Shown: in pieces, positions 8,032-16,976 of the stretch
Layout: each line of letters opens with the position of its first letter
How positions within the stretch are numbered: the stretch's first letter is position 1
Made by a program: the position numbers and the translations under genes
Assembly (NCBI GenBank): GCA_964535305.1
Contig: CAZHTF010000006.1
Span: forward strand, 21,691 to 85,690
Length of the DNA: 64,000 nt
Direction of reading: 5' to 3'
Source: CAZHTF01 sp964535305
GTDB lineage: Bacteria; Planctomycetota; Phycisphaerae; UBA1845; Fen-1342
Notes under the pieces: model-generated
Databases searched by the model: none
Told to the model about the DNA's origin: nothing
What the model saw: only the letters and a program-made list of their open reading frames with translations

Positions 8032-9438
8032 TCAGGTGCGTTTCTTGCGCGGCGGACGGCGGCCCGCCTGCACGTCTTCATCGAATGTCCGTTTCCGCCT
8101 CAAAATGTGGTGGTAGTGCTGTCCGAAGCGATGGGCCTCGTCACGGATCTGCTGCACTAGCCTCAGTGCCTCGTTATTCCGCGCCAGCTTCTCGGGCTTC
8201 GAGCGGGCCTGCACGTAGATCAGCTCTTCGCGCTTGGCCAACGAGATCACCATCGGCGGACGGGCCGCCCGACCGCGCTCCACTTCGATCGCGGAATAAA
8301 GATGCTCAAACGCCTCGAGCGCGGCGTGCAATTGACCGATGCCGCCGTCGATCAACACCACGTCGGGGAAGAGCTCCTCTTCGGTCGCCGCATAGCGATA
8401 GCGCCGCGCGATCACCTCGCGGATCATGGCGTAGTCGTCCATGCCCTGCACATGACGGATGCGGAAGCGGCGATAGCCAGCCTTGAACGGCCTGCCATCG
8501 ATGAAGCACACCAGCGAGCCGACCGAGTCGTCGCCCTGCAGCGTGGCGATGTCGATGCCTTCGATGATGCGCGGCGGATTCGCCAGCCCCAGCAGCCGCT
8601 GCAGCGTATCCAGCCCGCGGGTGGGGTCAATGTAGAACACTTCGGGCTGCAGATCCTCATTTACGTCGCCGCTCAGGCTGAGCGCCTCGATTGCGGCGAT
8701 GCGATCGCGCAGCACCGCGGCATCCTCGAAGCGCTGCTCGGCAGCGGCAGCGCTCATGTCGCGGCGCAGCTCGCGCAGCAGCACGCTGCGCTTCGAGTTC
8801 AGCAGCTTGATCAGCCGCTTAATGTCGCCGGCGTATGCCTCGCGTCCGATCAGGTCAGCGCAGGGCGCGCTGCACTGATCAATCGCGTGCAGCAGACACG
8901 GGCGGAAGTAGCGGCGTTTCTCGTCGCCGCTGCGGATTTCCAGCTCACAGGTGCGGAATTTGAACACCTTCTGCAGCGCGTTGACCGCATCGCGCACGCC
9001 GGCGGCGCTGGTGAACGGACCGAACAATTTGCTGCCGCGGACGCGCGGCTTGCGCGTGACGAACACGCCGGGGAACTCGTCGGACGTGGTGATTTCGAGA
9101 TAGGGGAAGCTCTTGTCGTCGCGCAGCCGCTCGTTGAACTGCGGCTGGATGTCCTTGATCAGCCGGTTCTCGGTGAGCAGCGCGTCGACCTCGGTCTCGC
9201 AATCCAGAAAGTCGATTTCCTGCACCAGCGCTGCCATGTGCGCGATTTCGGGGCCGCGCGAGCCGAGCAGGTCGGCCGAATCCTGGAAATAGCTGGCGAC
9301 GCGGGCGCGCAGATCACGAGCCTTGCCGACGTAGAGCACGCGGCCCTCCGCGTCCTTCATCAGATACACGCCCGGCGTCTTGGGGAATTGAGCAATCTTG
9401 TCGCGCAGGCGCTGGATGCGTTCGTCGCGGTCGCTCAT
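8032..9438 (-). CDS. uvrC: UvrC excinuclease subunit, short form lacking the C-terminal HhH domain
   Basis: UvrC makes both incisions in nucleotide excision repair after loading by UvrB. This 468-residue copy has the N-terminal GIY-YIG nuclease (PGVYLMKD...VLYVGKA, about 21-50), a cysteine-containing central part, a UvrB-binding UVR motif (about 203-248) and the RNase H-like 5' nuclease, with candidate acidic/His residues in GIDIATL, GMDDYAM, LIDGGIGQ and HHILRRKR. It then ends in a basic tail (RRPPRKKRT), so the usual 70-100-residue helix-hairpin-helix pair is absent; typical UvrC is near 600 residues. ATG 9438 starts the GIY-YIG domain; upstream codons are not conserved in character. Confidence 0.93.
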   Translation of the reverse strand: MSDRDERIQRLRDKIAQFPKTPGVYLMKDAEGRVLYVGKARDLRARVASYFQDSADLLGSRGPEIAHMAALVQEIDFLDCETEVDALLTENRLIKDIQPQFNERLRDDKSFPYLEITTSDEFPGVFVTRKPRVRGSKLFGPFTSAAGVRDAVNALQKVFKFRTCELEIRSGDEKRRYFRPCLLHAIDQCSAPCADLIGREAYAGDIKRLIKLLNSKRSVLLRELRRDMSAAAAEQRFEDAAVLRDRIAAIEALSLSGDVNEDLQPEVFYIDPTRGLDTLQRLLGLANPPRIIEGIDIATLQGDDSVGSLVCFIDGRPFKAGYRRFRIRHVQGMDDYAMIREVIARRYRYAATEEELFPDVVLIDGGIGQLHAALEAFEHLYSAIEVERGRAARPPMVISLAKREELIYVQARSKPEKLARNNEALRLVQQIRDEAHRFGQHYHHILRRKRTFDEDVQAGRRPPRKKRT

Positions 9439-9500
9439 CGTGCAGCGATTATACGCAGGCGCTGCGCGCCCCGGTCCAACCCGCGCCGCAGGCGAGACAC

Positions 9501-9529
9501 TTGCAAAAGCAGACCCCGGCCGATACAAC
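9501..9529 (+). promoter_or_regulatory. Candidate sigma-70 promoter for the Hc1 gene
   Basis: TTGCAA (9501-9506), a 17-base spacer and TACAAC (9524-9529) lie 85 bases before the Hc1 start, in the gap divergent from uvrC. Each hexamer matches consensus at four of six positions. Confidence 0.4.
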
Positions 9530-9613
9530 TCTGTCAGGCTGGTGAAGTTAAGCGCGGCCGCGGGCGGCGTCGGGAGTGACGCCGTGGGGAACTTGTCGCG
9601 ACGGAGAGGGCTC

Positions 9614-9820
9614 ATGGAGGAATTCGACAAGCTGAAGCGCCTGCTGGAAAGCGTGACCGACGACGTCTTCAAGGCCGAAGGGGGCAACAAGGCGGCCGGG
9701 ACACGTGTCCGCAAGATCATGCAGGATATCAAGAATGCGGCCCAGGAAGTGCGCGAGAAGGTCCTCTCGCTGCGGGCGGAAGAATCGACCTCGCCCCCGG
9801 GCGGCAGCGCGCAGGGCTAG
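9614..9820 (+). CDS. Histone H1-like nucleoid protein, Hc1 family
   Basis: A 68-residue basic/acidic helical protein. The central segment GNKAAGTRVRKIMQDIKN is diagnostic of the Hc1 family, known from Chlamydia as the chromatin-condensing histone H1 homologue and widespread in planctomycetes. Unlike chlamydial Hc1 it lacks the long lysine/alanine-rich tail and instead ends in a Ser/Pro/Gly stretch, so it may be a small nucleoid adaptor rather than a strong condenser. ATG 9614 follows GGAGAGGG. It appears to be a single-gene unit, with a promoter candidate upstream and a clear terminator downstream. Confidence 0.9.
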   Translation: MEEFDKLKRLLESVTDDVFKAEGGNKAAGTRVRKIMQDIKNAAQEVREKVLSLRAEESTSPPGGSAQG

Positions 9821-9840
9821 ATTCAGCCGGTTCGACATGT

Positions 9841-9873
9841 GACACGCGTCTCGGGTGCGTGTCTGCTTTTTTT
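9841..9873 (+). terminator. Rho-independent terminator of the Hc1 gene
   Basis: A seven-base perfect stem (GACACGC/GCGTGTC, loop of nine) is followed by TGC and seven consecutive T. This is the best intrinsic terminator in the window and shows that the next gene is not co-transcribed with Hc1. It also argues against a GTG start at 9859 for the dehydratase gene, since that codon lies in the hairpin. Confidence 0.9.
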
Positions 9874-9897
9874 GTTCGTTCTTCAAGCGCGAGATCG

Positions 9898-10371
9898 ATG
9901 CCCCCGCCCGCCCTGCTCGACCCGACCCAGCTCGACTTCAATGATCTGCTAGCCGATGCGGCCGCCATTCAACGCTTCAACCCGCAGCGGCACGAATTCG
10001 CCATGCTCGATGGCGTGCTGTCGTGCGCCGATGACGGCTCCACCTTCGTCGGCTACCACGACGTCCGCGCCGACGACTGGTGGGTCCGCGGACACATCCC
10101 AGGCCGGCCGCTGTTCCCCGGCGTGCTGATGATCGAGGTCGCGGCCCAACTCGCCAGCTTCGTCACGCACCACCTGATCAAAGACTGCGGCTTCATTGGC
10201 TTCGCCGGTGTAGACAAGGTGAAATTCCGCGGCACGGTCGAGCCGCCCTGCCGCTTCGTCGTGATTGGCCGCGCCACCGAAGTGCGCAAGCGCCGCACGG
10301 TCTGCGAGACGCAGGGCTACGTCGGCTCGACCATGGTGTTCGAGGCGGTGATCACCGGGATGGCGATCTAG
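9898..10371 (+). CDS. FabZ-like hotdog 3-hydroxyacyl-ACP dehydratase
   Basis: A 157-residue hotdog-fold protein. The active-site helix reads RGHIPGRPLFPGVLMIEVAA, matching the FabZ pattern: catalytic His66 and Glu80 (FabZ normally has E/D here). FabZ dehydrates 3-hydroxyacyl-ACP during fatty acid elongation. Sequence outside this helix is divergent and the N-terminus is longer than in the housekeeping FabZ, so a related dehydratase of the family is possible. ATG 9898 is preferred because the upstream GTG falls in a terminator. Confidence 0.85.
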   Translation: MPPPALLDPTQLDFNDLLADAAAIQRFNPQRHEFAMLDGVLSCADDGSTFVGYHDVRADDWWVRGHIPGRPLFPGVLMIEVAAQLASFVTHHLIKDCGFIGFAGVDKVKFRGTVEPPCRFVVIGRATEVRKRRTVCETQGYVGSTMVFEAVITGMAI

Positions 10372-10387
10372 AACTGCCGCGTCGCAC

Positions 10388-11422
10388 TTATCCCGCGACG
10401 GCTGCGACATCGGCGCTGCGCGTCGTTGCAGCGGCGCTATCCAGATACCACTTCACTGTGCTGGGGACGCCGACTTCGTACGGCACGCGCGATTGCCAGC
10501 CAAGCACGCGCCGCGCCTTTTCCGCCGAGAAGAACGAGCGCCGCCCCATCAACCAGACGGCGTAGCGCGTGACAAACGGCGGCTTGGGCGAGCGCAGCGC
10601 GTGCCCCAGGCACTCCAGCATGAATCCCGCGAAGTACGCCGCCCGATAGGGGGCGTGATGCTTGATCGGCGGTGCGCCGCAGGCCTTCGCGATCAGCGAG
10701 AAGTATTGCTCCTGGGTGATGTCACCATCGTTGGAGCAGTTGAATGCCTCGCCGGCGGCCTTCGGGTGCGTCGCCGCCAGGATGGCGCCTTCGGCGACGT
10801 TGCCGGCGTAGACCACGTTCAGGCGATTGTCGCCGCGACCGAGGATCTTGGCCCGGCCCTGCGAGACCATGGTCACCAGGCGTGCGATGGTGGTTCGGTC
10901 ACGCTCACCATAGATCCAGGCCGGGCGGATGACGCTGGCTTCGATCTTGCCGGCCTTGTGCGCCGCCCAGACGCGGCGTTCGGCCTCGACCTTTGAGCGG
11001 CTGTAATACGCCCACTTGTAGAGCTTGTAGCCAAGGTCGTAGGTCTCGTCGATCGTGCCGTCGACGGTGTGGTAGCCGTAGACGCTGATCGAGCTGATGT
11101 GCACCAGCCGCCGCACGCGGGCCGCGGCGCAGGCGTCGATGACATTTTGCGTGCCGTCGATCGTGATCCGCTGGAAATCTTCCCACGGCCCCCAATCGCC
11201 GACCTTGGCCGCCGAGTGAAAGACCGCGTCTACACCCACGCAGGCCCGCTGCAGCGAGCCGGCGTCGGTTACGTCGCCTTCGGCATACTCCACGCCTTGC
11301 GTCGCGAGCCAACTGCGGTCGCTGCTGCGCCGCACGAGCACGCGCACCGGTTGATTCCGGCGGCGGAGCTGCTCGACGATATGACTACCCAGCAAACCGG
11401 TCGCACCGGTGACAAGATTCAT
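10388..11422 (-). CDS. NAD(P)-dependent epimerase/dehydratase (extended SDR)
   Basis: A 344-residue Rossmann-fold enzyme with the nucleotide loop VTGATGLLGSH at the N-terminus, the adenine-side 'GDVTD', the active-site serine strand HISSISVYG and the catalytic YSRSK. The arrangement matches the 3-beta-hydroxysteroid dehydrogenase/dihydroflavonol reductase/HpnA-like branch of extended SDRs. The substrate (sugar nucleotide, isoprenoid or steroid-like) cannot be told. It is separated from transketolase by 127 bases on the same strand and ends 17 bases from the convergent FabZ-like gene. Confidence 0.88.
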   Translation of the reverse strand: MNLVTGATGLLGSHIVEQLRRRNQPVRVLVRRSSDRSWLATQGVEYAEGDVTDAGSLQRACVGVDAVFHSAAKVGDWGPWEDFQRITIDGTQNVIDACAAARVRRLVHISSISVYGYHTVDGTIDETYDLGYKLYKWAYYSRSKVEAERRVWAAHKAGKIEASVIRPAWIYGERDRTTIARLVTMVSQGRAKILGRGDNRLNVVYAGNVAEGAILAATHPKAAGEAFNCSNDGDITQEQYFSLIAKACGAPPIKHHAPYRAAYFAGFMLECLGHALRSPKPPFVTRYAVWLMGRRSFFSAEKARRVLGWQSRVPYEVGVPSTVKWYLDSAAATTRSADVAAVAG

Positions 11423-11549
11423 CGTTCCAGAGTCCTCTAAGTGCTCGTACGCCTGGGCCGCGCGTCCAGGTCGAAGCCGAATTCATGCGCGAACGCTACT
11501 CTACGCCCCGCACCCGCGGCAAACCAGCGCTTAGCAGCGCGACCCGCGC

Positions 11550-13502
11550 TCAACCCGCGTCGGCCAGCAGCGTCATGGCCTGGTCCGCCACCTGGGCCGC
11601 GCTCAGGCCGCAGTATTCGAGCTCTTCTTCCGGCGTACGCGTGGATTTCGGGATCCGCTGCACGTGTAACGTGCGGACGCGGATGCTGGCCTCGCGCGCC
11701 GCGACTTCCGCCACCGCCGAGCCCAGACCGCCGCCGTAGTTGTCTTCGATCACGACCGCGCGGCTACCGCAACGGCGCAGCGCGTCCGTCAAAGCGGCGG
11801 CGTCGAGCGGCAGGCTGTAGGCGTCGATGACTGCGGCGCGGCGGCCCTGGCGGGCGAGCAGCTCGGCGGCCTGCCGCGCGACGTACACCATGTAGCCGCT
11901 GCTGACCAGCGCCAGGTCCTCGCCGCCGGAGAGCACATGCAGCCCGCCGGGCACGAAGCGCGTCTGCGGTGTGTAGAGCAGCGGAACATCCGGGCGATGC
12001 GTGCGCATGTAGCACATGCCGTCCAGCTCGAGCATCAGCCGCGTGCAGGCGAAGGCGGCGATCGCGTCTGCCGGCTGGAACATCCAGCAGATCGGGCTGG
12101 TGCGGTCGTCGCCGCGCACGCTGGTGAATGAGCGGAAGAATGCGACGTCGAGCAAACCCATCTGGCTGGGCCCGTCGCTGCAGGGCGTGATGCCGGAATG
12201 TGAACCGACCAGCTTGATGTTGGCGCGCGATATGTTGGCCAGCTCGACCTGGTCATACGCGCGGGCGATGAATTTGGCGAACGAGTTCACAAATGGGATC
12301 AAGCCCGCTGCGGCCAGCCCCGCCGCGGCCGACACCATGTTCTGCTCGGCGATCTTGCATTCGAAGAAGCGCTGCGGGTAGGCCGCGGCGAAAAGCTCGG
12401 CGAAGGTCGAGTTGCTGACGTCGCCATCCAGGCAAACCACTTGCGGCAGCAGCGCGCCGGCCGCCTTGAGCGTCGCGCCATATGCCTTGCGAGTGCCCAG
12501 CACGTTTTTCTTGAGCGCCGCGCCGAAGCCGCCCTGCTCCATTACCTCCTCAAACGTGGGCCAGGTCACGTTGCGCGGGTTCAGGCGCTGCGGCGGCGAC
12601 GCCGGCGTAGCCGGAACGCTCGGCCGGCCCAGCGGCGGCCCCGCGGCGGCGATCCCGGCGGCGACACGGTCGAGACTCTGATTGGCCGCATCGAGCTGCG
12701 CTTCGCTCAGCGGCTTTCCGTGCCAGTTGCCATCAAGCAGCGTATCGACGCCCCAGCCCTTCACCGTCCGCGCCACGATCGCCAGCGGTCGCGCGGTCTT
12801 GCCAAACGCGTCAAACGCGGTCTGAACCGCGGCGCTGTCGTGCCCGTCAATGACGCGCACGTCCCAGCCGAAGCCGCCGAGCTTCTCAGCCAGGCGCTCG
12901 GGCGATTGCTGCGTTGAGATCGGGCCGGCCTGGCCGTGGCCGTTGCAGTTGAACACGGCGCAGATGTTGCTGAGCTTGTGATCGACGATGAAATCCAGCG
13001 CTTCCCAGATCTGCCCCTCGCGCGCTTCGCCGTCACCGATCAGGGCGTAGATCCGCCGCGGGCTGCCGTCGAGCCGCGCCGCCAGTCCCAGCCCCGCCGC
13101 GACGCTCAGCCCCTGCCCCAGGCTGCCCGTGGCCGCGTCGAAGAATGGAAAACCCTCGGCGGGATTGGGGTGGCCGTCGAGCACGCTACCGCGATCGCGC
13201 AGGCCGTCGAGATCCGCGAGCGTCAACGGTCGCGCGGATTCACGATTTCCGACCACGCCGCCCAGGTCGGCGTAGGCGGCATACACGATCGGCACCGCAT
13301 GACCCTCGGAAAGCACCAGCCGGTCCGCGGCGGCATTCCACGGGTCGCGCGGATCGTAGCGCATCCGTTCATACATCAAATGCGTCACGATCTGCGCCAG
13401 CGAAAGCGCACTCGACGGATGACCCGAGCCGGACTTAGCCGTCATCCGCAGCACGCACTTGCCCAAATCAGCGGCTTTTCGATGCACCGCGGTGCTGCTC
13501 AT
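11550..13502 (-). CDS. tkt: Transketolase
   Basis: A 650-residue thiamine diphosphate enzyme of the non-oxidative pentose phosphate pathway, moving two-carbon ketol units. The N-terminal cofactor domain contains SGHPSS (His28), SEGH (65-68), GSLGQGL (126-132) and the ThDP/Mg motif GDGEAREG...N; the central Pyr domain contains the catalytic EQNMV. All three domains are in one chain, unlike the split archaeal form. ATG 13502 follows GGAG at about 9 bases. A shorter variable linker (about 285-300, Ala/Pro rich) lies between the first two domains. Confidence 0.95.
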   Translation of the reverse strand: MSSTAVHRKAADLGKCVLRMTAKSGSGHPSSALSLAQIVTHLMYERMRYDPRDPWNAAADRLVLSEGHAVPIVYAAYADLGGVVGNRESARPLTLADLDGLRDRGSVLDGHPNPAEGFPFFDAATGSLGQGLSVAAGLGLAARLDGSPRRIYALIGDGEAREGQIWEALDFIVDHKLSNICAVFNCNGHGQAGPISTQQSPERLAEKLGGFGWDVRVIDGHDSAAVQTAFDAFGKTARPLAIVARTVKGWGVDTLLDGNWHGKPLSEAQLDAANQSLDRVAAGIAAAGPPLGRPSVPATPASPPQRLNPRNVTWPTFEEVMEQGGFGAALKKNVLGTRKAYGATLKAAGALLPQVVCLDGDVSNSTFAELFAAAYPQRFFECKIAEQNMVSAAAGLAAAGLIPFVNSFAKFIARAYDQVELANISRANIKLVGSHSGITPCSDGPSQMGLLDVAFFRSFTSVRGDDRTSPICWMFQPADAIAAFACTRLMLELDGMCYMRTHRPDVPLLYTPQTRFVPGGLHVLSGGEDLALVSSGYMVYVARQAAELLARQGRRAAVIDAYSLPLDAAALTDALRRCGSRAVVIEDNYGGGLGSAVAEVAAREASIRVRTLHVQRIPKSTRTPEEELEYCGLSAAQVADQAMTLLADAG

Positions 13503-13637
13503 GCCACGCTCCGAACCAGCGAAATCCGGGGAGTTCGACCGCGGCAGTACTCTAGGGGCCGATCCGCGCAGCGGCAAGGAATACCCGCCGCGCCGAGGCT
13601 CCTCACCGCTCGCGGCCACTGCGGCTTGCCGCTCGCG

Positions 13638-16292
13638 CTACGGCGCTTCCCCGCGACGGTCGGTGGCCTGCTGCAACGCGCGCTGCATCTCGCGCCGCGC
13701 GTCTTCAAGCTGCTTGACACGCTCGCGCAGCGCCGCGACGTCCGCGTCGGCACCGGCCATGGCGTGAATCGCGTCGATCGCGGCCCGGGCCGCGTCGCGC
13801 CGCGCTGCCGTCGCGCTGCCTGCTGCCAGCCGCTCGAGTGCTTCCAGTGCCTGCTCGTCCGCCAGCTCGCCCAGCGCCTGCATGGCCGCCACCGCCGAAC
13901 GCTGCTGCGGATCATCGATCAGCCGCAGGAGAAACTCGCGCGCGGGGGCCGCATCTTGCAGTTTCTTTCCGATCAGCCCGACGGCGCGGATTGCGCGGGG
14001 TCGGTTCTGAAATACGCCGCCGTAGGCGCCCAGCCGCATCGCCGGCTCCAGTCCGCGCGTCTCGCCGATCTGCGCCAGCGCCTGCACCGCAGCTACGCGG
14101 AGCACATCTCGATGCGAATCCCGATCAGCGTTCGCGAGCAGGCAGGCGCGGATCTCGTCGCTTGGTTCCTGGCTGGCCAGCCCCAGCGTCGCGGCGGCCT
14201 CGACGCCGTAGGTCGCGTCGCGTTTTGCGAGCCGGAGCAGCGTTTGCGTGACGCGCGCGTCGCGGTATTGCGCCAGGGCCTCGACCGCCGCCTTGCGGAC
14301 GCGGTGTTGCTGAATCTGCTGCCCTTCTTGGAGCGAATCCAGCAGCACGTCGCGGGCGGCCTCGGCCTGCATCCGGCCCAGGCCGGCGGCGATTTCAGAG
14401 CGCAACCCCCAGAATTGGCTTTCGTCCACCAACAGCCGCCGCAGCAGCTCAAGCACGTCGGCGCGCTGCTGCTTGAGCAGCGCCTGCGCCGCCTGCAGCC
14501 GCGCGAACATCGTCGGACCGGATTCGCACTGCCGCAGCAGCATCTGCGTGGGCAATTGCAGCTCGACCTGCCACAGCAGCGCCGCGCGCGGGTCCAGCAG
14601 CACTTGCGCCGGCTCGACCGGCAGCCCGCGCGTCCAGGCCGTCTGCCGCTCGTCCATGCGCACAAGATGCCGCGATTGCTCGCCGGCAGCGTGCAGCAGC
14701 CAAATCTCAATCGGCAGGTCAAACGCCGGCGCCGCGCGCGTCACCGGCTGCGTCTGCTCGAAGCGCAGCGTCAACTCACGCTGCGCATCATCCCAGGCGT
14801 ACTGTACGCGCACGTGCGGCGTGCCCGGCCGGTTCAACCATTGGTAGAAAAACCGCTCGAAGCTGCGGCCGCTGATTTCCTCAATCACCCGCCGCAAATC
14901 GTCCGTCTCGACCGTGCTCCAGGCGTGCCGGCGAAGAAACTCGCGGATGCAATGCCAGAACACATCGTCGCCCAGTGCGGCGCGCAGCATGTGCACCACG
15001 ACGCTGCCTTTGCTGTACGGATTGCTGCCCGGGCGCACGAAGATGTCGTCGGGCTCTTGGTAGAACGGCACGACCAGCCCGGCGGCCGCCTGGACGCCAT
15101 CCGAGCCGGCCACATCGCGCCGGGCCTTCCAGATGCCGTATTCGTATTCCGCGCGACCGGATTCGTGCTCGTGCCAGACCCACTCGAGATACGTCGCGAA
15201 GCCCTCGCCCAGCCAGACGTGCGCCCAACTGCGGTACGAAACCGCGTCGCCAAACCACTGATGCGCGGCCTCGTGCGCGATCAAGTCCTCTTCGCTCAGC
15301 TCAAGCGCGGCCCGCTCATCCAGACACACGTCTTCGTACAGCGTCGTGGCGCTGGTGTTCTCCATCCCACCCGCCTCAAACAGGTGCACCGCCACCTGCG
15401 CATATTTGTCGTACGGATATTCCATTCCCAACAGATTCGAGAACAGCTCCAGAATGAGCGGCGTCTTGTGAAACGTGCGCTGGATATTCGCGGCGTCCTG
15501 CGGCGGCACGTAGTACTCGATCGGTTTGCCGCGCCACACTTCGCGGGCCGTGGCGAACTGCCCCACCACCAGCGACACCAGGTAGCTCGGGTGCGACTGG
15601 TCGAGCTTGAAATGATGCTGCGCCAAGCCGTCGCCCAGCTCGCGGCGTTCGAGCAACCGGCCATTGGCGATCACGCTCAGCTCGCTCGGCACGGTCGCGA
15701 TGATCTCGCTCGTGAATCGCTCGTTCGGAAAATCGTGACAGACAAACCAGTAACGCGAATCGTCGGATTGACCCTGCGTGTGCACCATCAGCGCCCGCTT
15801 TGGGTAACCCGCATCCGGCAACGCGAAAATCATGCCCGCCTGCGGATTCTCGCAGCGGTAGCGGATGCGAATGCCGGATTCCGCGCCTGCCGGCAGCGCG
15901 TTGGAAAATCGCACCGACAACCGCCGATCGTCGTATCGGAAGGCGAGCGCGGCGTCGTTCAGGTCGGACACGGCGGCGATCTGCAGCTCGACGGCGTCGA
16001 GCTCGAGCCGCTCCAGCGGAAACGCCAGCGTCTTGAACAGGATTGTCTCGACGCACTCGAACGCGCGCGTCGCGGGTTTTTCCATGCGAATGTCGAGCAC
16101 GACGTGCTGAAAATCGACGACTGGGTCCGGCGGAAAGCGGCGCGGTTCGCGTCCGACGTGTTCGTCGAAGGCCGCCTCATCGGCCCGCGCGGTTCGCGAT
16201 TCGCCGCGGCGCGAATCCGCCAGCGCCGCGCTGGGAACGCAGACCAGAAAGAGCAGGAACAGGCCGGTGGTCGGTCGCCGCGTGTGCGTCAC
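13638..16292 (-). CDS. Exported M1-family zinc aminopeptidase with C-terminal HEAT-like repeats
   Basis: An 884-residue exported peptidase. After a signal peptide (TTGLFLLFLVCVPSAALA) comes the M1 beta saddle, the substrate-anchoring GGMEN motif and the zinc motif HEAAH (340-344) with the third ligand in WLGEGFATYLE. The C-terminal 350 residues are helical HEAT/PBS-like repeats (for example 'VRKAAVEALAQYRDARV'). A coiled tail follows. GTG 16292 is chosen because GGAG lies about nine bases upstream and the signal peptide begins right after it; a TTG 14 codons earlier is less likely. It probably trims peptides in the periplasm. Confidence 0.92.
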   Translation of the reverse strand: MTHTRRPTTGLFLLFLVCVPSAALADSRRGESRTARADEAAFDEHVGREPRRFPPDPVVDFQHVVLDIRMEKPATRAFECVETILFKTLAFPLERLELDAVELQIAAVSDLNDAALAFRYDDRRLSVRFSNALPAGAESGIRIRYRCENPQAGMIFALPDAGYPKRALMVHTQGQSDDSRYWFVCHDFPNERFTSEIIATVPSELSVIANGRLLERRELGDGLAQHHFKLDQSHPSYLVSLVVGQFATAREVWRGKPIEYYVPPQDAANIQRTFHKTPLILELFSNLLGMEYPYDKYAQVAVHLFEAGGMENTSATTLYEDVCLDERAALELSEEDLIAHEAAHQWFGDAVSYRSWAHVWLGEGFATYLEWVWHEHESGRAEYEYGIWKARRDVAGSDGVQAAAGLVVPFYQEPDDIFVRPGSNPYSKGSVVVHMLRAALGDDVFWHCIREFLRRHAWSTVETDDLRRVIEEISGRSFERFFYQWLNRPGTPHVRVQYAWDDAQRELTLRFEQTQPVTRAAPAFDLPIEIWLLHAAGEQSRHLVRMDERQTAWTRGLPVEPAQVLLDPRAALLWQVELQLPTQMLLRQCESGPTMFARLQAAQALLKQQRADVLELLRRLLVDESQFWGLRSEIAAGLGRMQAEAARDVLLDSLQEGQQIQQHRVRKAAVEALAQYRDARVTQTLLRLAKRDATYGVEAAATLGLASQEPSDEIRACLLANADRDSHRDVLRVAAVQALAQIGETRGLEPAMRLGAYGGVFQNRPRAIRAVGLIGKKLQDAAPAREFLLRLIDDPQQRSAVAAMQALGELADEQALEALERLAAGSATAARRDAARAAIDAIHAMAGADADVAALRERVKQLEDARREMQRALQQATDRRGEAP

Positions 16293-16612
16293 GCTGCTGG
16301 CTCCGTTGTGCGGGTTGAAGTCGCGTTGCCGCAATCGCGTTTGTGATGGATCGCGGTTTGACGCCGCGGGGAAGCGTGACTCGCGGGCGAATTCGTGTCA
16401 AGCGGCCCGCGCCGGATCCAATCGCGGCGCCGCGATGGCAAGGGGACGGTCGCGGCTCGAAGTCTGGAGCACCGGCAGCTGCCGCAATGGACCGCATTGC
16501 GTCGCGACCGGCAGCACTCGGCGCGGGCGACGAGCGGCAGCTTGTGGCCGGACGGGTTATCCGATAAGAAATGAATTGCTTTTGTTGATTCGCATTGGTT
16601 CGGAGAGCGTTC
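16293..16612. other. Divergent intergenic region
   Basis: The 320 bases between the M1 peptidase and the DUF3467 gene hold divergent start regions. A TTGTGG/17/TAAGAA pair at 16542-16570 is a weak promoter candidate for the plus-strand gene. I see no ORF, repeat or RNA signature. Confidence 0.5.
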
Positions 16613-16939
16613 ATGATTTTCGGCGAAGAGGATTCGCAACCTCAGCAGTCGGCACCGCAGCAGCGGCTGCGATTTGATATCTCGCAAATGGACACGGTGT
16701 ACGCGAACTTCTTCGCGCTGGCCGGTTCACCGGACGAGGTTACGATCTACCTGGGCGCGAATTCGCCGCTGCCCGAGGTGCGCGAGCCGGTGGTGCGCGT
16801 CTCGCATCGCCTGATGCTCTTGCCGCAGAACGCCAAGCGTCTCATGATCGCGCTGCAGCAGACGGTTAAGGCGCACGAAGACCGGTTCGGGCCGATCGAG
16901 CTGGCGATGCCCAAGCCGCCGGACTCGCCGCGGTCCTGA
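16613..16939 (+). CDS. DUF3467-family protein
   Basis: A 108-residue soluble protein matching the DUF3467 pattern: an N-terminal 'YANFFALAGSPDEVTIYLG' strand pair, then RVSHRLMLLPQNAKRLMIAL with the conserved 'P.nAKrL...L', and a short acidic/proline tail. Members are small, widespread in PVC bacteria and of unknown function. ATG 16613 follows CGGAGAG. The MacB-like permease begins 37 bases downstream on the same strand, so the two are probably co-transcribed. Confidence 0.88.
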   Translation: MIFGEEDSQPQQSAPQQRLRFDISQMDTVYANFFALAGSPDEVTIYLGANSPLPEVREPVVRVSHRLMLLPQNAKRLMIALQQTVKAHEDRFGPIELAMPKPPDSPRS

Positions 16940-16976
16940 ACCGGGCGCCACGGCCGCACGCTCTCCCGGAGTCGCG

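Noticed and set aside
12936..16346. A 1136-codon open frame on the plus strand, and similar long frames at 8302-9579, 24303-25631 and 30063-31079
   Set aside because: All lie exactly antisense to well-supported genes, show no family motif and have Arg/His/Gln-rich content typical of antisense frames in high-GC genomes.
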